Shown here piece after piece: positions 7,087 to 16,088 of a stretch of DNA of 51,437 bases. Source of the stretch: Candidatus Omnitrophota bacterium (GTDB lineage Bacteria; Omnitrophota; Gorgyraeia; Gorgyraeales; Gorgyraeaceae); the NCBI GenBank assembly GCA_018814825.1, contig JAHIYJ010000021.1, positions 1 through 51,437 on the forward strand, in the 5' to 3' direction. Position 1 is the stretch's first letter. Each line of letters starts with the position of its first letter. The translations under genes were made by a program, and so were the position numbers. The notes under the pieces are model-generated. The model was not told where the DNA came from. It ran no database searches and saw only the letters and a list, made by a program, of their open reading frames with translations.

Positions 7087-8373
7087 GTGAAACCGGTATT
7101 GCAGGTAGCCTTGGATTTTGTGGATTTGAAACGCGCCGTAAAATGCGCCGGAGAGGCTGTTGCGGGCGGCGTAGACTGGCTTGAGGCGGGGACCCCGCTT
7201 ATCAAGAGCGAGGGGCTTGACGTCGTGCGTGAGCTCCGCAGGTTATTCCCTAAAAAAACCCTTGTGGCTGACATGAAGATAATGGATGCCGGACGCGTGG
7301 AAGTTGAGATCGCCGCCAAGGCCGGGGCTAATGTCGTGTGTGTCCTGGGCGCCGCGAGTGACGCCACGATAAAAGAGTGCGTTGAGGCCGCCCATAATTA
7401 CGGGGCGAAGATACAGGCGGACCTTATTGCTGTCAGAGACGCGAAGCAACGCGCCATAGAGATAGAAAAGCTCGGAGTGGATTATATAGGCGTACATTGC
7501 GCGATCGATGACCAGATGAGGGCAAAGGACCCATTCAGACAGTTAAAGGACATAAGAAAGGCTGTGAGTCTGCCGATTGCTATAGCAGGCGGGATAAATT
7601 CCGAGACCGCGCCTCAGGCTGTCAGATCAGGGGCCAGTATCGTGATAGTGGGAGGGGCCATAAATAAATCGAGCGACGCGAAGAAGGCTACCTCGGAAAT
7701 AAGAAGCTCCATGCTGACATTAAAGGGAATAAAGACAGATCTTTTTAAAAGGGTCTCGGAAAAAGACATCGGCAGTGTCCTTAAAATAGTATCGACCGCG
7801 AATCTCTCGGACGCGATGCACAGGACCGGACATCTCAGGGGGCTACAGGCTATTTCTCCCGGGGTAAAGATGCACGGAAAGGCTCTAACGGTAAGGACGT
7901 ATCCTGGAGACTGGGCCAAGGCGGTAGAAGCCATAGATCTGGCTGAGGAGGGCCAGGTCATTGTTATTGATGCAGGAGGGGTGGCTCCGGCTGTATGGGG
8001 AGAGCTTGCCACGCACGGCGCTATTCAAAAAAAATTAGCCGGGGTTGTGATAGACGGCGCGATAAGGGATTCACATGAGATAAGGGCATTGAGATTCCCC
8101 GCGTTTGCCAGGATAATATCCCCGGCGGCCGGCGAGCCTAAAGGTTTCGGCGAAATAGGGGTCCCTGTCAGCGTCAGCGGGACCAGGGTTTTTACCGGCG
8201 ACTATATAGTCGGGGACGATGACGGAGTTGTTGTTATTCCGGGGCAGAACGCCGCGGAGATAATAAACAGGGCCATGAGCGTCCTCGAGACAGAGAACCG
8301 CCTGAGAAAAGAAATAGACTTAGGCAGCACGCTCGCGAAAGTGGCCGAATTATTAAAATGGGAAAAAAAATAA
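7087..8373 (+). CDS. 3-hexulose-6-phosphate synthase fused to an RraA-like domain
   Basis: A 428-residue fusion. Residues 1-215 are a hexulose-6-phosphate synthase of the OMP-decarboxylase suprafamily, with LQVALDFVDL, the catalytic DMKIMD motif (62-67) and IAIAGGINSETAPQAV. This enzyme joins formaldehyde to ribulose 5-phosphate or runs in reverse. Residues 225-428 are an RraA/aldolase-like domain (LSDAMHRTGHLRG, GDWAKAVEAIDLA, GVVIDGAIRDSHEIR, GDDDGVVVIP). The start is GTG at 7087 with a GAGG site 8 bases upstream. No clear 6-phospho-3-hexuloisomerase is in the window; the SIS protein at 20647 looks like GmhA. The product may serve pentose-phosphate supply, which is inferred. Confidence 0.88.
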   Translation: MKPVLQVALDFVDLKRAVKCAGEAVAGGVDWLEAGTPLIKSEGLDVVRELRRLFPKKTLVADMKIMDAGRVEVEIAAKAGANVVCVLGAASDATIKECVEAAHNYGAKIQADLIAVRDAKQRAIEIEKLGVDYIGVHCAIDDQMRAKDPFRQLKDIRKAVSLPIAIAGGINSETAPQAVRSGASIVIVGGAINKSSDAKKATSEIRSSMLTLKGIKTDLFKRVSEKDIGSVLKIVSTANLSDAMHRTGHLRGLQAISPGVKMHGKALTVRTYPGDWAKAVEAIDLAEEGQVIVIDAGGVAPAVWGELATHGAIQKKLAGVVIDGAIRDSHEIRALRFPAFARIISPAAGEPKGFGEIGVPVSVSGTRVFTGDYIVGDDDGVVVIPGQNAAEIINRAMSVLETENRLRKEIDLGSTLAKVAELLKWEKK

Positions 8374-9497
8374 AACACGGCAAGATTTTTGTAGCAGCGA
8401 CCAGGCAGAATGACGGCAAGACCACGGTATCGCTGGGGCTTATACACGCCTTTAAAAAAAGATTCAAAGGGGTGGGGTTCATAAAACCTGTCGGGCAAAG
8501 GTATGTCATAGAACATGGGTATAAAGCGGACGAGGATTCCGTTCTCATAGAAAAGGTCTGCGGCATAAGGTCCCGCCTTAAGGACATGAGCCCTGTCGCC
8601 ATAGAACGGGGCTTCACGGAAAAATACATAAAAAAAGGCAGCTCCGAAGTATTGGCGCACGACATCAAGGCCTCATTCGAGCGCGTATCAAGGCATAAAG
8701 AGCTTATAGTAATAGAGGGCACAGGCCACGCGGGCGTCGGCTCCGTGTTTGACCTCTCGAATGCCAAGGTAGCGAAGCTCTTAGGCGCTAAAGTCATATT
8801 GGTCACCTCAGGTGGGATAGGCAAACCCATAGACGAGATAGAGCTGAACCGCGCGCTGTTCGAGAAAGAAGGTGTTGAAGTGATCGGCGTTATCGTAAAT
8901 AAAGTCCTGACAGCAAAGTACGATAAAATCAAGAAAATTATAAATCTCGGATTTAAAAGAAAAGGTATCGATGTCCTGGGCATAATACCCTACACTCCAC
9001 TCTTGTCCATGCCCATGATACAGGATATCCTGGAAGAAACAGATATAGAGCTTATATCGAAAAAAGTAGGAATGCGCAACAGGGTGCAGAACATACTCGT
9101 AGGGGCCATGGAGCCGCACGATGCCCTGGACTACATAGAAAACGGCACATTACTGATAACCCCGGGAGATAGGGAAGATATGCTGATGACCATTCTCAGT
9201 GCGCACCTGCTTAAAAAACCAAAAAAAGATGTCTTCATATCAGGCATTGTCCTTACAGGAGGAATAGTCCCCAACAAAAAAATAATGATGCTTATAGAAA
9301 AGGCCAGGATACCTGTCCTCCTCAGCCAGAAGCACACATACAAGGCGGCCTCACAGATACACGACCTTGCCATAAAGATAACACCCGAAGACAGGGATAA
9401 GACTCAAATGGCCGCTAAGCTGGTCGAGAAATATGTGAATATAGACGAGTTGCTTAAGAAAATCTCCAAAAAAGGAGGTCAAATATGTTCGGCATAG
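8358..9497 (+). CDS. BioD-like P-loop ATPase with DRTGG domain (phosphotransacetylase N-terminal type)
   Basis: Function unknown. It is 379 residues long. Residues 1-220 are a dethiobiotin-synthetase-like P-loop domain with [19 protein letters not shown] (phosphate loop DGKTT at 22-26), [21 protein letters not shown] and [15 protein letters not shown]. The rest has the look of a DRTGG regulatory domain ([41 protein letters not shown]). The same pair of domains forms the N-terminus of long phosphate acetyltransferases, but here no acetyltransferase domain follows. It overlaps the upstream fusion gene by 16 bases and TatA by 13, so it is in that operon. Confidence 0.8.
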   Translation: MGKKIKHGKIFVAATRQNDGKTTVSLGLIHAFKKRFKGVGFIKPVGQRYVIEHGYKADEDSVLIEKVCGIRSRLKDMSPVAIERGFTEKYIKKGSSEVLAHDIKASFERVSRHKELIVIEGTGHAGVGSVFDLSNAKVAKLLGAKVILVTSGGIGKPIDEIELNRALFEKEGVEVIGVIVNKVLTAKYDKIKKIINLGFKRKGIDVLGIIPYTPLLSMPMIQDILEETDIELISKKVGMRNRVQNILVGAMEPHDALDYIENGTLLITPGDREDMLMTILSAHLLKKPKKDVFISGIVLTGGIVPNKKIMMLIEKARIPVLLSQKHTYKAASQIHDLAIKITPEDRDKTQMAAKLVEKYVNIDELLKKISKKGGQICSA

Positions 9498-9646
9498 GCA
9501 TGCCAGAATTAGTCCTAATACTTCTTATATGCCTGCTTGTGTTCGGGGCGGCAAAGCTTCCTGAGATAGCGAGAAACCTCGGAAAAGGCATAAAGGAATT
9601 CAAAAAAGAGATGAAGGGCGGCGAAAAAGAAAAAAAGGAACAGTAA
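9485..9646 (+). CDS. tatA: Twin-arginine translocase subunit TatA/TatE
   Basis: A 53-residue pore-forming component of the Tat export pathway for folded proteins. It reads [20 protein letters not shown] as the single membrane helix, then the hinge and amphipathic helix [19 protein letters not shown], and ends in a charged KEKKEQ tail. This is the complete TatA pattern at the short end of the family range. An AAGGAGG ribosome site lies 6 bases upstream, inside the end of the preceding gene. TatC is not in the window. Confidence 0.93.
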   Translation: MFGIGMPELVLILLICLLVFGAAKLPEIARNLGKGIKEFKKEMKGGEKEKKEQ

Positions 9647-9669
9647 GCGCAAAAACTGCCTGATATTCC

Positions 9670-9698
9670 TTGACAACTGCCCTGAATTTGTATAAAAT
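9670..9698 (+). promoter_or_regulatory. Sigma70-type promoter for rpsU
   Basis: Perfect TTGACA (9670-9675), a 17-base spacer and TAAAAT (9693-9698), about 46 bases before the bS21 start. Confidence 0.7.
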
Positions 9699-9744
9699 GC
9701 CCTTACTCTAATTAACCAATAGGCTTAAAGGGGTGATAAATAAT

Positions 9745-9921
9745 ATGTCTAGAATAGAGATCACGCCGGGCGAACCTTTGGAAAAGGCCCTCAGGCGCTT
9801 CAAGAAAAAAATAGAGCGCGAAGGGACCCTCAAACAGTTAAAGGCGCGCAAGCATTACGAAAAACCAAGCGAGAAAAAAAGAAGAAAACAGAGGACTGCC
9901 AAGTCCGGTAAATCCAGATAA
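9745..9921 (+). CDS. rpsU: Small ribosomal subunit protein bS21
   Basis: A 58-residue small-subunit protein active in mRNA binding at initiation. MSRIEITPGEPLEKALRRFK opens with the conserved bS21 pattern, followed by KKIEREGTLKQLKARKHYEKP and a basic KKRRKQRTAKSGKSR tail. The ATG at 9745 is chosen over an in-frame GTG at 9733 because the family begins here and the GTG sits inside the AAGGGG ribosome site. It has its own promoter and is followed by a hairpin. Confidence 0.95.
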   Translation: MSRIEITPGEPLEKALRRFKKKIEREGTLKQLKARKHYEKPSEKKRRKQRTAKSGKSR

Positions 9922-9923
9922 CA

Positions 9924-9957
9924 TTTACCCCGCCGGCCGTCCTTAAGGCGGGGTAAA
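9924..9957. terminator. Perfect 11-bp GC-rich hairpin after rpsU, possible terminator
   Basis: TTTACCCCGCC (9924-9934) pairs exactly with GGCGGGGTAAA (9947-9957). It starts three bases after the rpsU stop. The stem is strong but no T run follows, so termination would be factor-dependent or partial. Confidence 0.55.
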
Positions 9958-9971
9958 AATAACAAAGCCCA

Positions 9972-12566
9972 ATGCCCAAGATAAGAAAAAGCGTCTTTAT
10001 ATACATCTTGGTTTTTTTTATTTTAGAGGCCTTTGTACTGCCTCGGTCATCCAGGGCCCAGACTGTAAACAGGCTGGATAACGGATTACGCGTAATAGTC
10101 AAAGAAGACCACAAAAACCCGATCGTGGTCTTTTCTGTTTTTCTGAGGGTCGGGTCTGCTTATGAAGGGCGATATCTTGGCAGCGGGATAAGCCATCTCA
10201 TAGAGCATATGCTATTCAAGGGCACCAAAAAATATCCCAGGCTCGCCATTGAGGAGACGCTAAACAAGTATGGCGGCAAGATAGACGGCTTCACCACTTT
10301 TGACTACACGGGATACAGGATAACGATACTGAGAGAACATGCCGATATCGCGATCGACATATTAAAGGAGATGCTCACCTCCCCGGTTTTTGACCCCGGA
10401 GAATTAAAGAAAGAAAAAGAAGTAATAAAAAGGGAGATGGACCTCTCGAAGGATGACCCCGCGAAGCGCCTTTCCAGGTTGACCTTTTCCAGCGCCTATA
10501 TCGTTCATCCATACCGCGTCCCTGTCATAGGCTACAGGGAAAACTTTGACAGGCTGGGACAGAAAGACCTTATTGATTTTTTCAAGGAAAACTACACCCC
10601 TGAAAAAATGGTGTTCTCGGTTGTCGGGGATATCGACGCGGAAGAGATCTCCGGAAAAATCCGGGAAAGTTTCGGGACGATCCCCAGGGGTAACAACAAT
10701 ATCCCTGTATTGCCCGAAGAACCGAGGCAGGCGGCGGAGAAACGCGTGGAAGAGGCCATTGACATAGACGGCGCTTATCTTAATATCGCGTTCCATTCAG
10801 CCGCTTTCACAGCCCAGGACCTGTATGAGCTTGACCTTTTGTCTTTTATACTCGGACAGGGCGAGAGTTCTGTCCTGAACAAAAAGATACGCCTGGAACA
10901 GGGGCTTGCATTGTCTATCTCGTCATATAATTACACGCCCAAATACCCTGGCCTCTTTGTTATTTCAAGCGTGCTAAAAGAGAATAAGGCCGCGGAAGCG
11001 CTTGTCGCTATACTGAAGGAACTCGAAAAGGTTAAGCAGACGGGCGTACAGGAAGAAGAGCTCATCAGGGCTAAAAATAATTTCCTGGCCGGATATATAT
11101 ACCAGAAAGAGACCGTGGAATCGCAGGCCAACGATCTCGCTATAGGAGAATTATTGACGGGTGATCCGGGTTTCTTTGAGGCCTACATAGAACGCGTAAA
11201 ATCAGTGAGCGCCGATGAGATAAAGGCCGTTGCCGATAAATACCTGGATACGCGAAACATGACTGTGATCGCGTTAAGTAAATCAGGCAGCGTTATTGAG
11301 GGTAAAAAAGAAGCTGAAGAAGCTGCAGGGGACAGGAGTATCAAAAGGATAGAGCTAGAAAATAAGCTTCCCGTCTTGATATCGGAAAATCCGTCTCTCC
11401 CCATGGTATCAATAGCACTTCTCCTAAAAGGAGGGCTTTTATTGGAGAAGCCGGACAATAACGGCATCTCCATGTTAACCAGTCTTATGCTGATGGACGG
11501 CACGGACAATATGACCAGGGAAGACATCGCGCGGCTTTACGAGTCAAGAGGCATGGCCATAGGTACTTATTCGGCTAACAACAGTCTGGGGATCACCATA
11601 ACCTGCCTGAAAGAGCATACGGAGCTAGCCTTTGATATAGCATCCGAACTTTTCCGGAGATCCGTTTTTCCCGAGACAGAACTCCGCCGGGAAAAAGACG
11701 AGATGGTCTCGGCCATAGACATGCAGGATAACCGGCTCTTCAACCACGGCCACAGGCTCCTCAAGGAACTGCTTTTCAAAGCGCACCCCTACGGGCTCCA
11801 GGCAACCGGGACGCGCGGGAGCGTGGAGGGGCTTGAAAGAGAGGACGTGGTTGACTTCTTTGATGCCGTACTGAGGCCGGACAATATGGTGTTGGGCGTG
11901 TGCGGCGACTGTGAGACAGGTGACATACAGGCCCTGGCTGAAAAATATTTCTCAAATATCCAGGCTGGAAAACCGGGATTGCCTCTGCCTGAACAGGATC
12001 CCCTGGAACAGGGCGTAAAAGAAAAAACAGCCGAGACGCAGAAAGAGCAGTCTCTTGTCCTTTACGGTTTTCGGGGTATAGACGTATATGATAAAAACAG
12101 GTACGCGGCGGAAGTCATGGTAGACATGCTGTCCATGGAATCAGGAGTACTGTTTAAAAGCATACGCGAGCGGGAAGGGCTCGCCTACGCCACCGGGGCC
12201 TTCCTGGTCATGGGACTCGAACCGGGCCACATAGCCGTCTACGCCTTGACCTCCAGAGAAAATATAGCCAAAGTCAAAGGTATCATATCGAAAGAAATAA
12301 AGGCTTTTCTCAGGCAAGGCGCCACGGAGCAGGAGCTGGAAAAGACAAAAAACCATCTAAAGGCGATGCGGCGGATAGACACGCAGACGAACTCCAGCTT
12401 TATATTCAACGCCTCTATAGACGAACTCTACGGCCTGGGTTATAATAATTACAAAGGGTATGACAACAATATAGATGCTGTTACTCTTAAGGACGTAAAG
12501 GACATCGCTAACAGGCTCCTGAGGCTGGACAAATGCGCTATCGTGCTCATGAAAGGCAAAGACTGA
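9972..12566 (+). CDS. Secreted M16 (insulinase-family) double-unit zinc peptidase
   Basis: A periplasmic peptidase of 864 residues, made of two M16 units in one chain. A signal peptide covers residues 1-29 (ends SSRAQ). The first unit carries the inverted zinc motif HLIEH (His75, Glu78, His79), with the third ligand expected in the KKEKEVIKREMDLSKDDP helix. The second unit, from about 455 (ELENKLPVLISENPSLPMVS), has no HxxEH and would be the structural half. Bacterial homologues are often split into two genes. No ribosome site is obvious before the ATG at 9972. It is followed after 4 bases by the MEMO gene. Confidence 0.92.
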   Translation: MPKIRKSVFIYILVFFILEAFVLPRSSRAQTVNRLDNGLRVIVKEDHKNPIVVFSVFLRVGSAYEGRYLGSGISHLIEHMLFKGTKKYPRLAIEETLNKYGGKIDGFTTFDYTGYRITILREHADIAIDILKEMLTSPVFDPGELKKEKEVIKREMDLSKDDPAKRLSRLTFSSAYIVHPYRVPVIGYRENFDRLGQKDLIDFFKENYTPEKMVFSVVGDIDAEEISGKIRESFGTIPRGNNNIPVLPEEPRQAAEKRVEEAIDIDGAYLNIAFHSAAFTAQDLYELDLLSFILGQGESSVLNKKIRLEQGLALSISSYNYTPKYPGLFVISSVLKENKAAEALVAILKELEKVKQTGVQEEELIRAKNNFLAGYIYQKETVESQANDLAIGELLTGDPGFFEAYIERVKSVSADEIKAVADKYLDTRNMTVIALSKSGSVIEGKKEAEEAAGDRSIKRIELENKLPVLISENPSLPMVSIALLLKGGLLLEKPDNNGISMLTSLMLMDGTDNMTREDIARLYESRGMAIGTYSANNSLGITITCLKEHTELAFDIASELFRRSVFPETELRREKDEMVSAIDMQDNRLFNHGHRLLKELLFKAHPYGLQATGTRGSVEGLEREDVVDFFDAVLRPDNMVLGVCGDCETGDIQALAEKYFSNIQAGKPGLPLPEQDPLEQGVKEKTAETQKEQSLVLYGFRGIDVYDKNRYAAEVMVDMLSMESGVLFKSIREREGLAYATGAFLVMGLEPGHIAVYALTSRENIAKVKGIISKEIKAFLRQGATEQELEKTKNHLKAMRRIDTQTNSSFIFNASIDELYGLGYNNYKGYDNNIDAVTLKDVKDIANRLLRLDKCAIVLMKGKD

Positions 12567-12570
12567 CGCC

Positions 12571-13374
12571 ATGATAAGAAAACCTGTTGTCGCAGGCCAA
12601 TTTTATCCGCAGACAGAAGCGAGCCTTAAAAAAATGCTCGCGAGCCTGGTGGATACTGCTTCTGAAAAACAGGATGCGAAAGGCCTCATACTTCCTCATG
12701 CGGGTTATGTGTATTCAGGCCCGGTGGCCGGGGCAACGATCTCAAAAGTGGCTGTCAAGAAGACGGTCGTTATCCTTGGGGCCGACCATACAGGGTCAGG
12801 GAGTCCGTTCAGCGTGGCGAGGAAAGACAGCTGGCTCACCCCTCTCGGCGAAGTCAAAATAGACACCGAGATAGCCGAAGCCATACTAAGGTCAGGCGAC
12901 CTGCTGAAAGACGACAGCCAAAGCCACGCGAATGAACATTCAATAGAGGTGGAACTGCCGTTTTTGCAATACGTGAGGAGCGACGTAAAGATAGTGCCCA
13001 TAATCGTCTCAAGGGCCGACGTAAAAAAATACCAACAGCTAGCCGCTGATATAACCGAGGGCTTAAAAAAAGTCGGGCGTTCAGTCACCCTTGTCGCGAG
13101 CACTGATTTCACGCATTATGAGTCAAGGGAATCGGCCGAGGCGAAAGACAGACTTGCCATAGAGGCCATACTCTCGCTGGACGAGGAAAAGCTCTCCAGG
13201 GTAGTCCAGGAAAACAGGATATCGATGTGCGGCGCGGCTCCGACGTGCGTCCTTCTGGCCGCGTGTAAAAATATCGGCGCGAAACACGCCGGGCTTGTCA
13301 AGTACCAGACAAGCGGCGACATCACGGGCGATTATTCGTCCGTCGTCGGATACGCCGGGATGGTAATATGGTAA
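12571..13374 (+). CDS. amrB: MEMO1/AmmeMemoRadiSam system protein B
   Basis: A 267-residue member of the MEMO family, related to extradiol dioxygenases. Its biochemical role in bacteria is unproven. Family motifs are RKPVVAGQFYP at the N-terminus, LPHAGYVYSGPVAGATIS, ILGADHTGSG, NEHSIEVELPFLQY, LVASTDFTHYES and GDYSSVVGYAGMVIW at the end. The AMMECR1 and radical-SAM partners that give the system its name are not adjacent. It overlaps the next gene by 7 bases. Confidence 0.93.
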   Translation: MIRKPVVAGQFYPQTEASLKKMLASLVDTASEKQDAKGLILPHAGYVYSGPVAGATISKVAVKKTVVILGADHTGSGSPFSVARKDSWLTPLGEVKIDTEIAEAILRSGDLLKDDSQSHANEHSIEVELPFLQYVRSDVKIVPIIVSRADVKKYQQLAADITEGLKKVGRSVTLVASTDFTHYESRESAEAKDRLAIEAILSLDEEKLSRVVQENRISMCGAAPTCVLLAACKNIGAKHAGLVKYQTSGDITGDYSSVVGYAGMVIW

Positions 13375-14333
13375 ATAAAAAAACTCTATCGATGGGCCTG
13401 CGTTTTATCGTGAGCTTCGGGCTTTTCGCGGCTCTCCTTTGGATAATGCGCAAAGACATAGGGGCTATAGGCTCGATACTGAAAAATTGCGACAAGTCTT
13501 TCCTGGCCGCGGCGCTTGCCATAAATATCTCTTCAGCGGTCCTTATGGGCCTGCGGTTAAAGTTGCTTCTGAAGGGCCAGAAAATAGTCATGGGCATAAA
13601 AGATACTGTCTACCTGACGTTTATCGGGTTCTTTTTCAATAATTTTCTGCCGACGGCCATAGGCGGGGACATTGCGAAGGCGTATTACACTTCAAAAAAA
13701 ACGGACAACAAGCTGGGGTCATACGCCGCGGTATTGTCTGACAGGCTTTTCGGGTTTATCGCGACTATGCTTATTGCCACCATAGGCCTTGTATTTATCG
13801 GGAGGACCCTGAACAATAACGCCCTGTATTACAGCATACTGGCTGTTTTTATAGCGTCCAGCGTAGTGACTTTTTTATTGCTTAACAGAAAAGCCGGACC
13901 GCAGATGTTCAGCGGGACCGGGATTGTCAGTAAAATAAAAGAGAAATTCTACCAGCTCTACGGCGCCATAAACCTGTACAGGGACCACCCTATCCTCCTG
14001 ATCAGGACCATGCTGTTGTCGATATTCATGCAGGTCTGCGCCATAGTCAGCATATATTTATTCGTGCTGTCCATCGGGGGGAATATGTCGCTGTTAAAGC
14101 TATTTCTGATAATCCCCCTTGTATGGGCCATAAGCATGATCCCTTCCATTAACGGCCTGGGTGTAAGAGAAGGGGCGTTTGTGTACTTTTTAAAGGCTGA
14201 CATAGGCCCCGAGAGGGCATTTACCATCTCTCTTTTGTGGCTCGGGGTGATAATAATCTATAGCATTGCTGGCGGTATACTGCATTTGATCTATCCGGTT
14301 AAGGTGAAGATAAGCGAAAACATGGAGGCGTAA
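13368..14333 (+). CDS. Flippase-like integral membrane protein (UPF0104/LPG synthase TM family)
   Basis: A 321-residue polytopic membrane protein of the lysylphosphatidylglycerol-synthase transmembrane family, thought to move lipids or lipid-linked intermediates. Its hydrophobic segments fit 7-8 helices. Conserved family stretches are LMGLRLKLLLKGQ, FNNFLPTAIGGDIAKAYYTSK, LSDRLFGFIATM and ISMIPSINGLGVREGAFVYF. It has no catalytic LPG-synthase domain. Translation is probably coupled to the MEMO gene through the overlap. Confidence 0.88.
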   Translation: MVNKKTLSMGLRFIVSFGLFAALLWIMRKDIGAIGSILKNCDKSFLAAALAINISSAVLMGLRLKLLLKGQKIVMGIKDTVYLTFIGFFFNNFLPTAIGGDIAKAYYTSKKTDNKLGSYAAVLSDRLFGFIATMLIATIGLVFIGRTLNNNALYYSILAVFIASSVVTFLLLNRKAGPQMFSGTGIVSKIKEKFYQLYGAINLYRDHPILLIRTMLLSIFMQVCAIVSIYLFVLSIGGNMSLLKLFLIIPLVWAISMIPSINGLGVREGAFVYFLKADIGPERAFTISLLWLGVIIIYSIAGGILHLIYPVKVKISENMEA

Positions 14334-14334
14334 C

Positions 14335-14490
14335 ATGATAGATAAGGAACTTCTCGAGATACTCGCGTGTCCCGCGTGCAAATCAGGGGTCGAGCTTAAG
14401 GATAATAAGATCTGCTGTACCGGATGTAAGAAAAAATATCCCATAAGAGAAGGCATACCCGTGATGCTGATAGAGGAAGCGGAGAATTAG
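14335..14490 (+). CDS. Trm112-family zinc-binding protein
   Basis: A 51-residue protein. It reads MIDKELLEILACPACKSGVE, then CCTGCKKKYPIREGIPVML. Cys12/Cys15 and Cys27/Cys28/Cys31 would bind zinc. The pattern matches the bacterial Trm112/YcaR (UPF0434) family, whose archaeal and eukaryotic members activate methyltransferases; the bacterial role is unclear. It starts one base after the upstream stop. Its stop codon lies within the left arm of a palindrome. Confidence 0.9.
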   Translation: MIDKELLEILACPACKSGVELKDNKICCTGCKKKYPIREGIPVMLIEEAEN

Positions 14491-14548
14491 TTCGTAGCTC
14501 TTGGCTGGCAAGAATCCTATGAGCTATCAGCCATGAACTATGAACTAA
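14487..14548. repeat. 21-bp imperfect inverted repeat between the Trm112-like gene and aroQ
   Basis: TTAGTTCGTAGCTCTTGGCTG (14487-14507) faces a right arm at 14528-14548 whose reverse complement differs at only 3 positions. The loop is 20 bases. The left arm supplies the TAG stop of the upstream gene. The shape is that of a MITE-like palindrome. Confidence 0.6.
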
Positions 14549-14560
14549 ACTGGAGGACAT

Positions 14561-15001
14561 ATGAAAAAGATTCTAGTGATTCATGGGCCTAACCTGAACC
14601 TCCTGGGCAAAAGAGAACCTGAGATATACGGCAAGGTCACGATAGACCAGATCAACAAAAAATTAAAAGAGATTGCCGCGAAAAAAAAGGTAACTCTTGA
14701 GATATTCCAGTCAAATCATGAAGGCGAGATTGTTGACAGGATAGGCAAGGCCAAGAAGACATGCGCCGCCCTCCTGATCAATCCAGCCGCGTACACGCAT
14801 ACCAGTGTCGCCATACGCGACGCCATACTGGCCACTGATATACCGACTGTGGAGGTCCACCTCTCCAATATCTACTCCAGGGAAGATTTTAGGCATAACT
14901 CCCTTGTCGCGCCTGTCGCCAGGGGCCAGATATCCGGCTTTGGCCTGGATAGCTACGTCTATGGCCTGGAAGCGGCGATAAAACTGACAAAGGCCAGATA
15001 G
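14561..15001 (+). CDS. aroQ: Type II 3-dehydroquinate dehydratase
   Basis: Converts 3-dehydroquinate to 3-dehydroshikimate in the shikimate pathway. Its 146 residues match the type II enzyme. Motifs are [21 protein letters not shown] (active-site Tyr loop), [30 protein letters not shown] and [24 protein letters not shown] ribosome site precedes the ATG. aroB lies 18 kb further on. Confidence 0.96.
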   Translation: MKKILVIHGPNLNLLGKREPEIYGKVTIDQINKKLKEIAAKKKVTLEIFQSNHEGEIVDRIGKAKKTCAALLINPAAYTHTSVAIRDAILATDIPTVEVHLSNIYSREDFRHNSLVAPVARGQISGFGLDSYVYGLEAAIKLTKAR

Positions 15002-15011
15002 CTTTAAAAAC

Positions 15012-16088
15012 ATGCGTTACCTAATCCGCCAGAAAAAACTAAGGGCCCTCTTGGCGTCAAACAGCCTTGACGCCTTGCTTGTCAGGAAAAGAGAGAATAT
15101 CTTTTACCTTACGGGTTCAAGAGGGGAAGACTCTGTCCTGGTAATAGCACGATCCGGGAATTTTGTCGTCACGGACGCCAGGTACGCCCTGGAATATAAA
15201 AAAAGCGCCGTAAACACCTCTATTGTAACAGCCGGCCCGGGTAGCGCCCTTCCGCGCGTTCGCTACATATTAAATAAGGCGCGCGCCAAGCGGGTAGGGT
15301 TTGAGGCCGATAGCCTTACTTATTCCGAATTTGCCGCGTTCAAAAAACAACTGAAAAAGGCCAGGCTAGTGCCAGCGAAAAAGCTGGTTGAGTCTTTGAG
15401 AATGATAAAAGACTCTTATGAGATAGGGCTTATCAAAAAGGCCTGTACTCATGGCTGCCGGACAATGGCCTATGGCCTGAGAAACCTCGCGGAGCCGCAT
15501 ACTGAGAAGTCCCTGAAAACAAAAATAGAGAGCTATATGCTGAAAAGAACTTTCTGGCCACCGAGCTTTGACCTTATAGTCGCCTCTGGCAAGAATTGTT
15601 CCATGCCGCACGCCGTCGCCACGGATAAGAAAATAAGAAAAGGGGAAATGGTCGTAATAGATTTAGGCGTAAGGAATTATGGTTACAATTCTGACTTGAC
15701 AAGGACGGTTTATTTAGGTAAAATTGAGCGCGAGTATTCCCGTGTATACAATATAGTACTTGGCGCTCAGAAAAAGGCCATAGACGGCATCAGACCGGGC
15801 GTTAGGGCAAGCTTTATAGATAGTATATCCAGGAAATATATAAGCGAGAAGGGACTTGGTGGGTATTTTGTTCATAGCCTTGGCCATGGGATCGGCCTGG
15901 AAACGCACGAGGCCCCGGGCCTTTCAGGCAGAAATAATACAGCGCTCAAGCCCGGGATGACTGTGACAGTTGAGCCGGCTGTTTACATACCAGGCTGGGG
16001 AGGCGTCAGGATCGAAGACGTTATATTGGTCACGAAGAACGGTTGCGAAATATTAACGGGAAGCAGCGGGAAGACATTATGCAGGTAG
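15012..16088 (+). CDS. M24 aminopeptidase (Xaa-Pro peptidase type)
   Basis: A metal-dependent aminopeptidase or prolidase of 358 residues. An N-terminal creatinase-like domain (about 1-130) is followed by the pita-bread M24 catalytic domain. Metal ligands can be placed in VVIDLGVRNYGYNSDLTRT (two Asp), VHSLGHGIGLETHE (His), MTVTVEPAVYIPGWGG (Glu) and GVRIEDVILVT (Glu). It is found beside efp in many bacteria, where it shares an operon. Its stop overlaps the efp start (ATGCAGGTAG). Confidence 0.92.
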   Translation: MRYLIRQKKLRALLASNSLDALLVRKRENIFYLTGSRGEDSVLVIARSGNFVVTDARYALEYKKSAVNTSIVTAGPGSALPRVRYILNKARAKRVGFEADSLTYSEFAAFKKQLKKARLVPAKKLVESLRMIKDSYEIGLIKKACTHGCRTMAYGLRNLAEPHTEKSLKTKIESYMLKRTFWPPSFDLIVASGKNCSMPHAVATDKKIRKGEMVVIDLGVRNYGYNSDLTRTVYLGKIEREYSRVYNIVLGAQKKAIDGIRPGVRASFIDSISRKYISEKGLGGYFVHSLGHGIGLETHEAPGLSGRNNTALKPGMTVTVEPAVYIPGWGGVRIEDVILVTKNGCEILTGSSGKTLCR

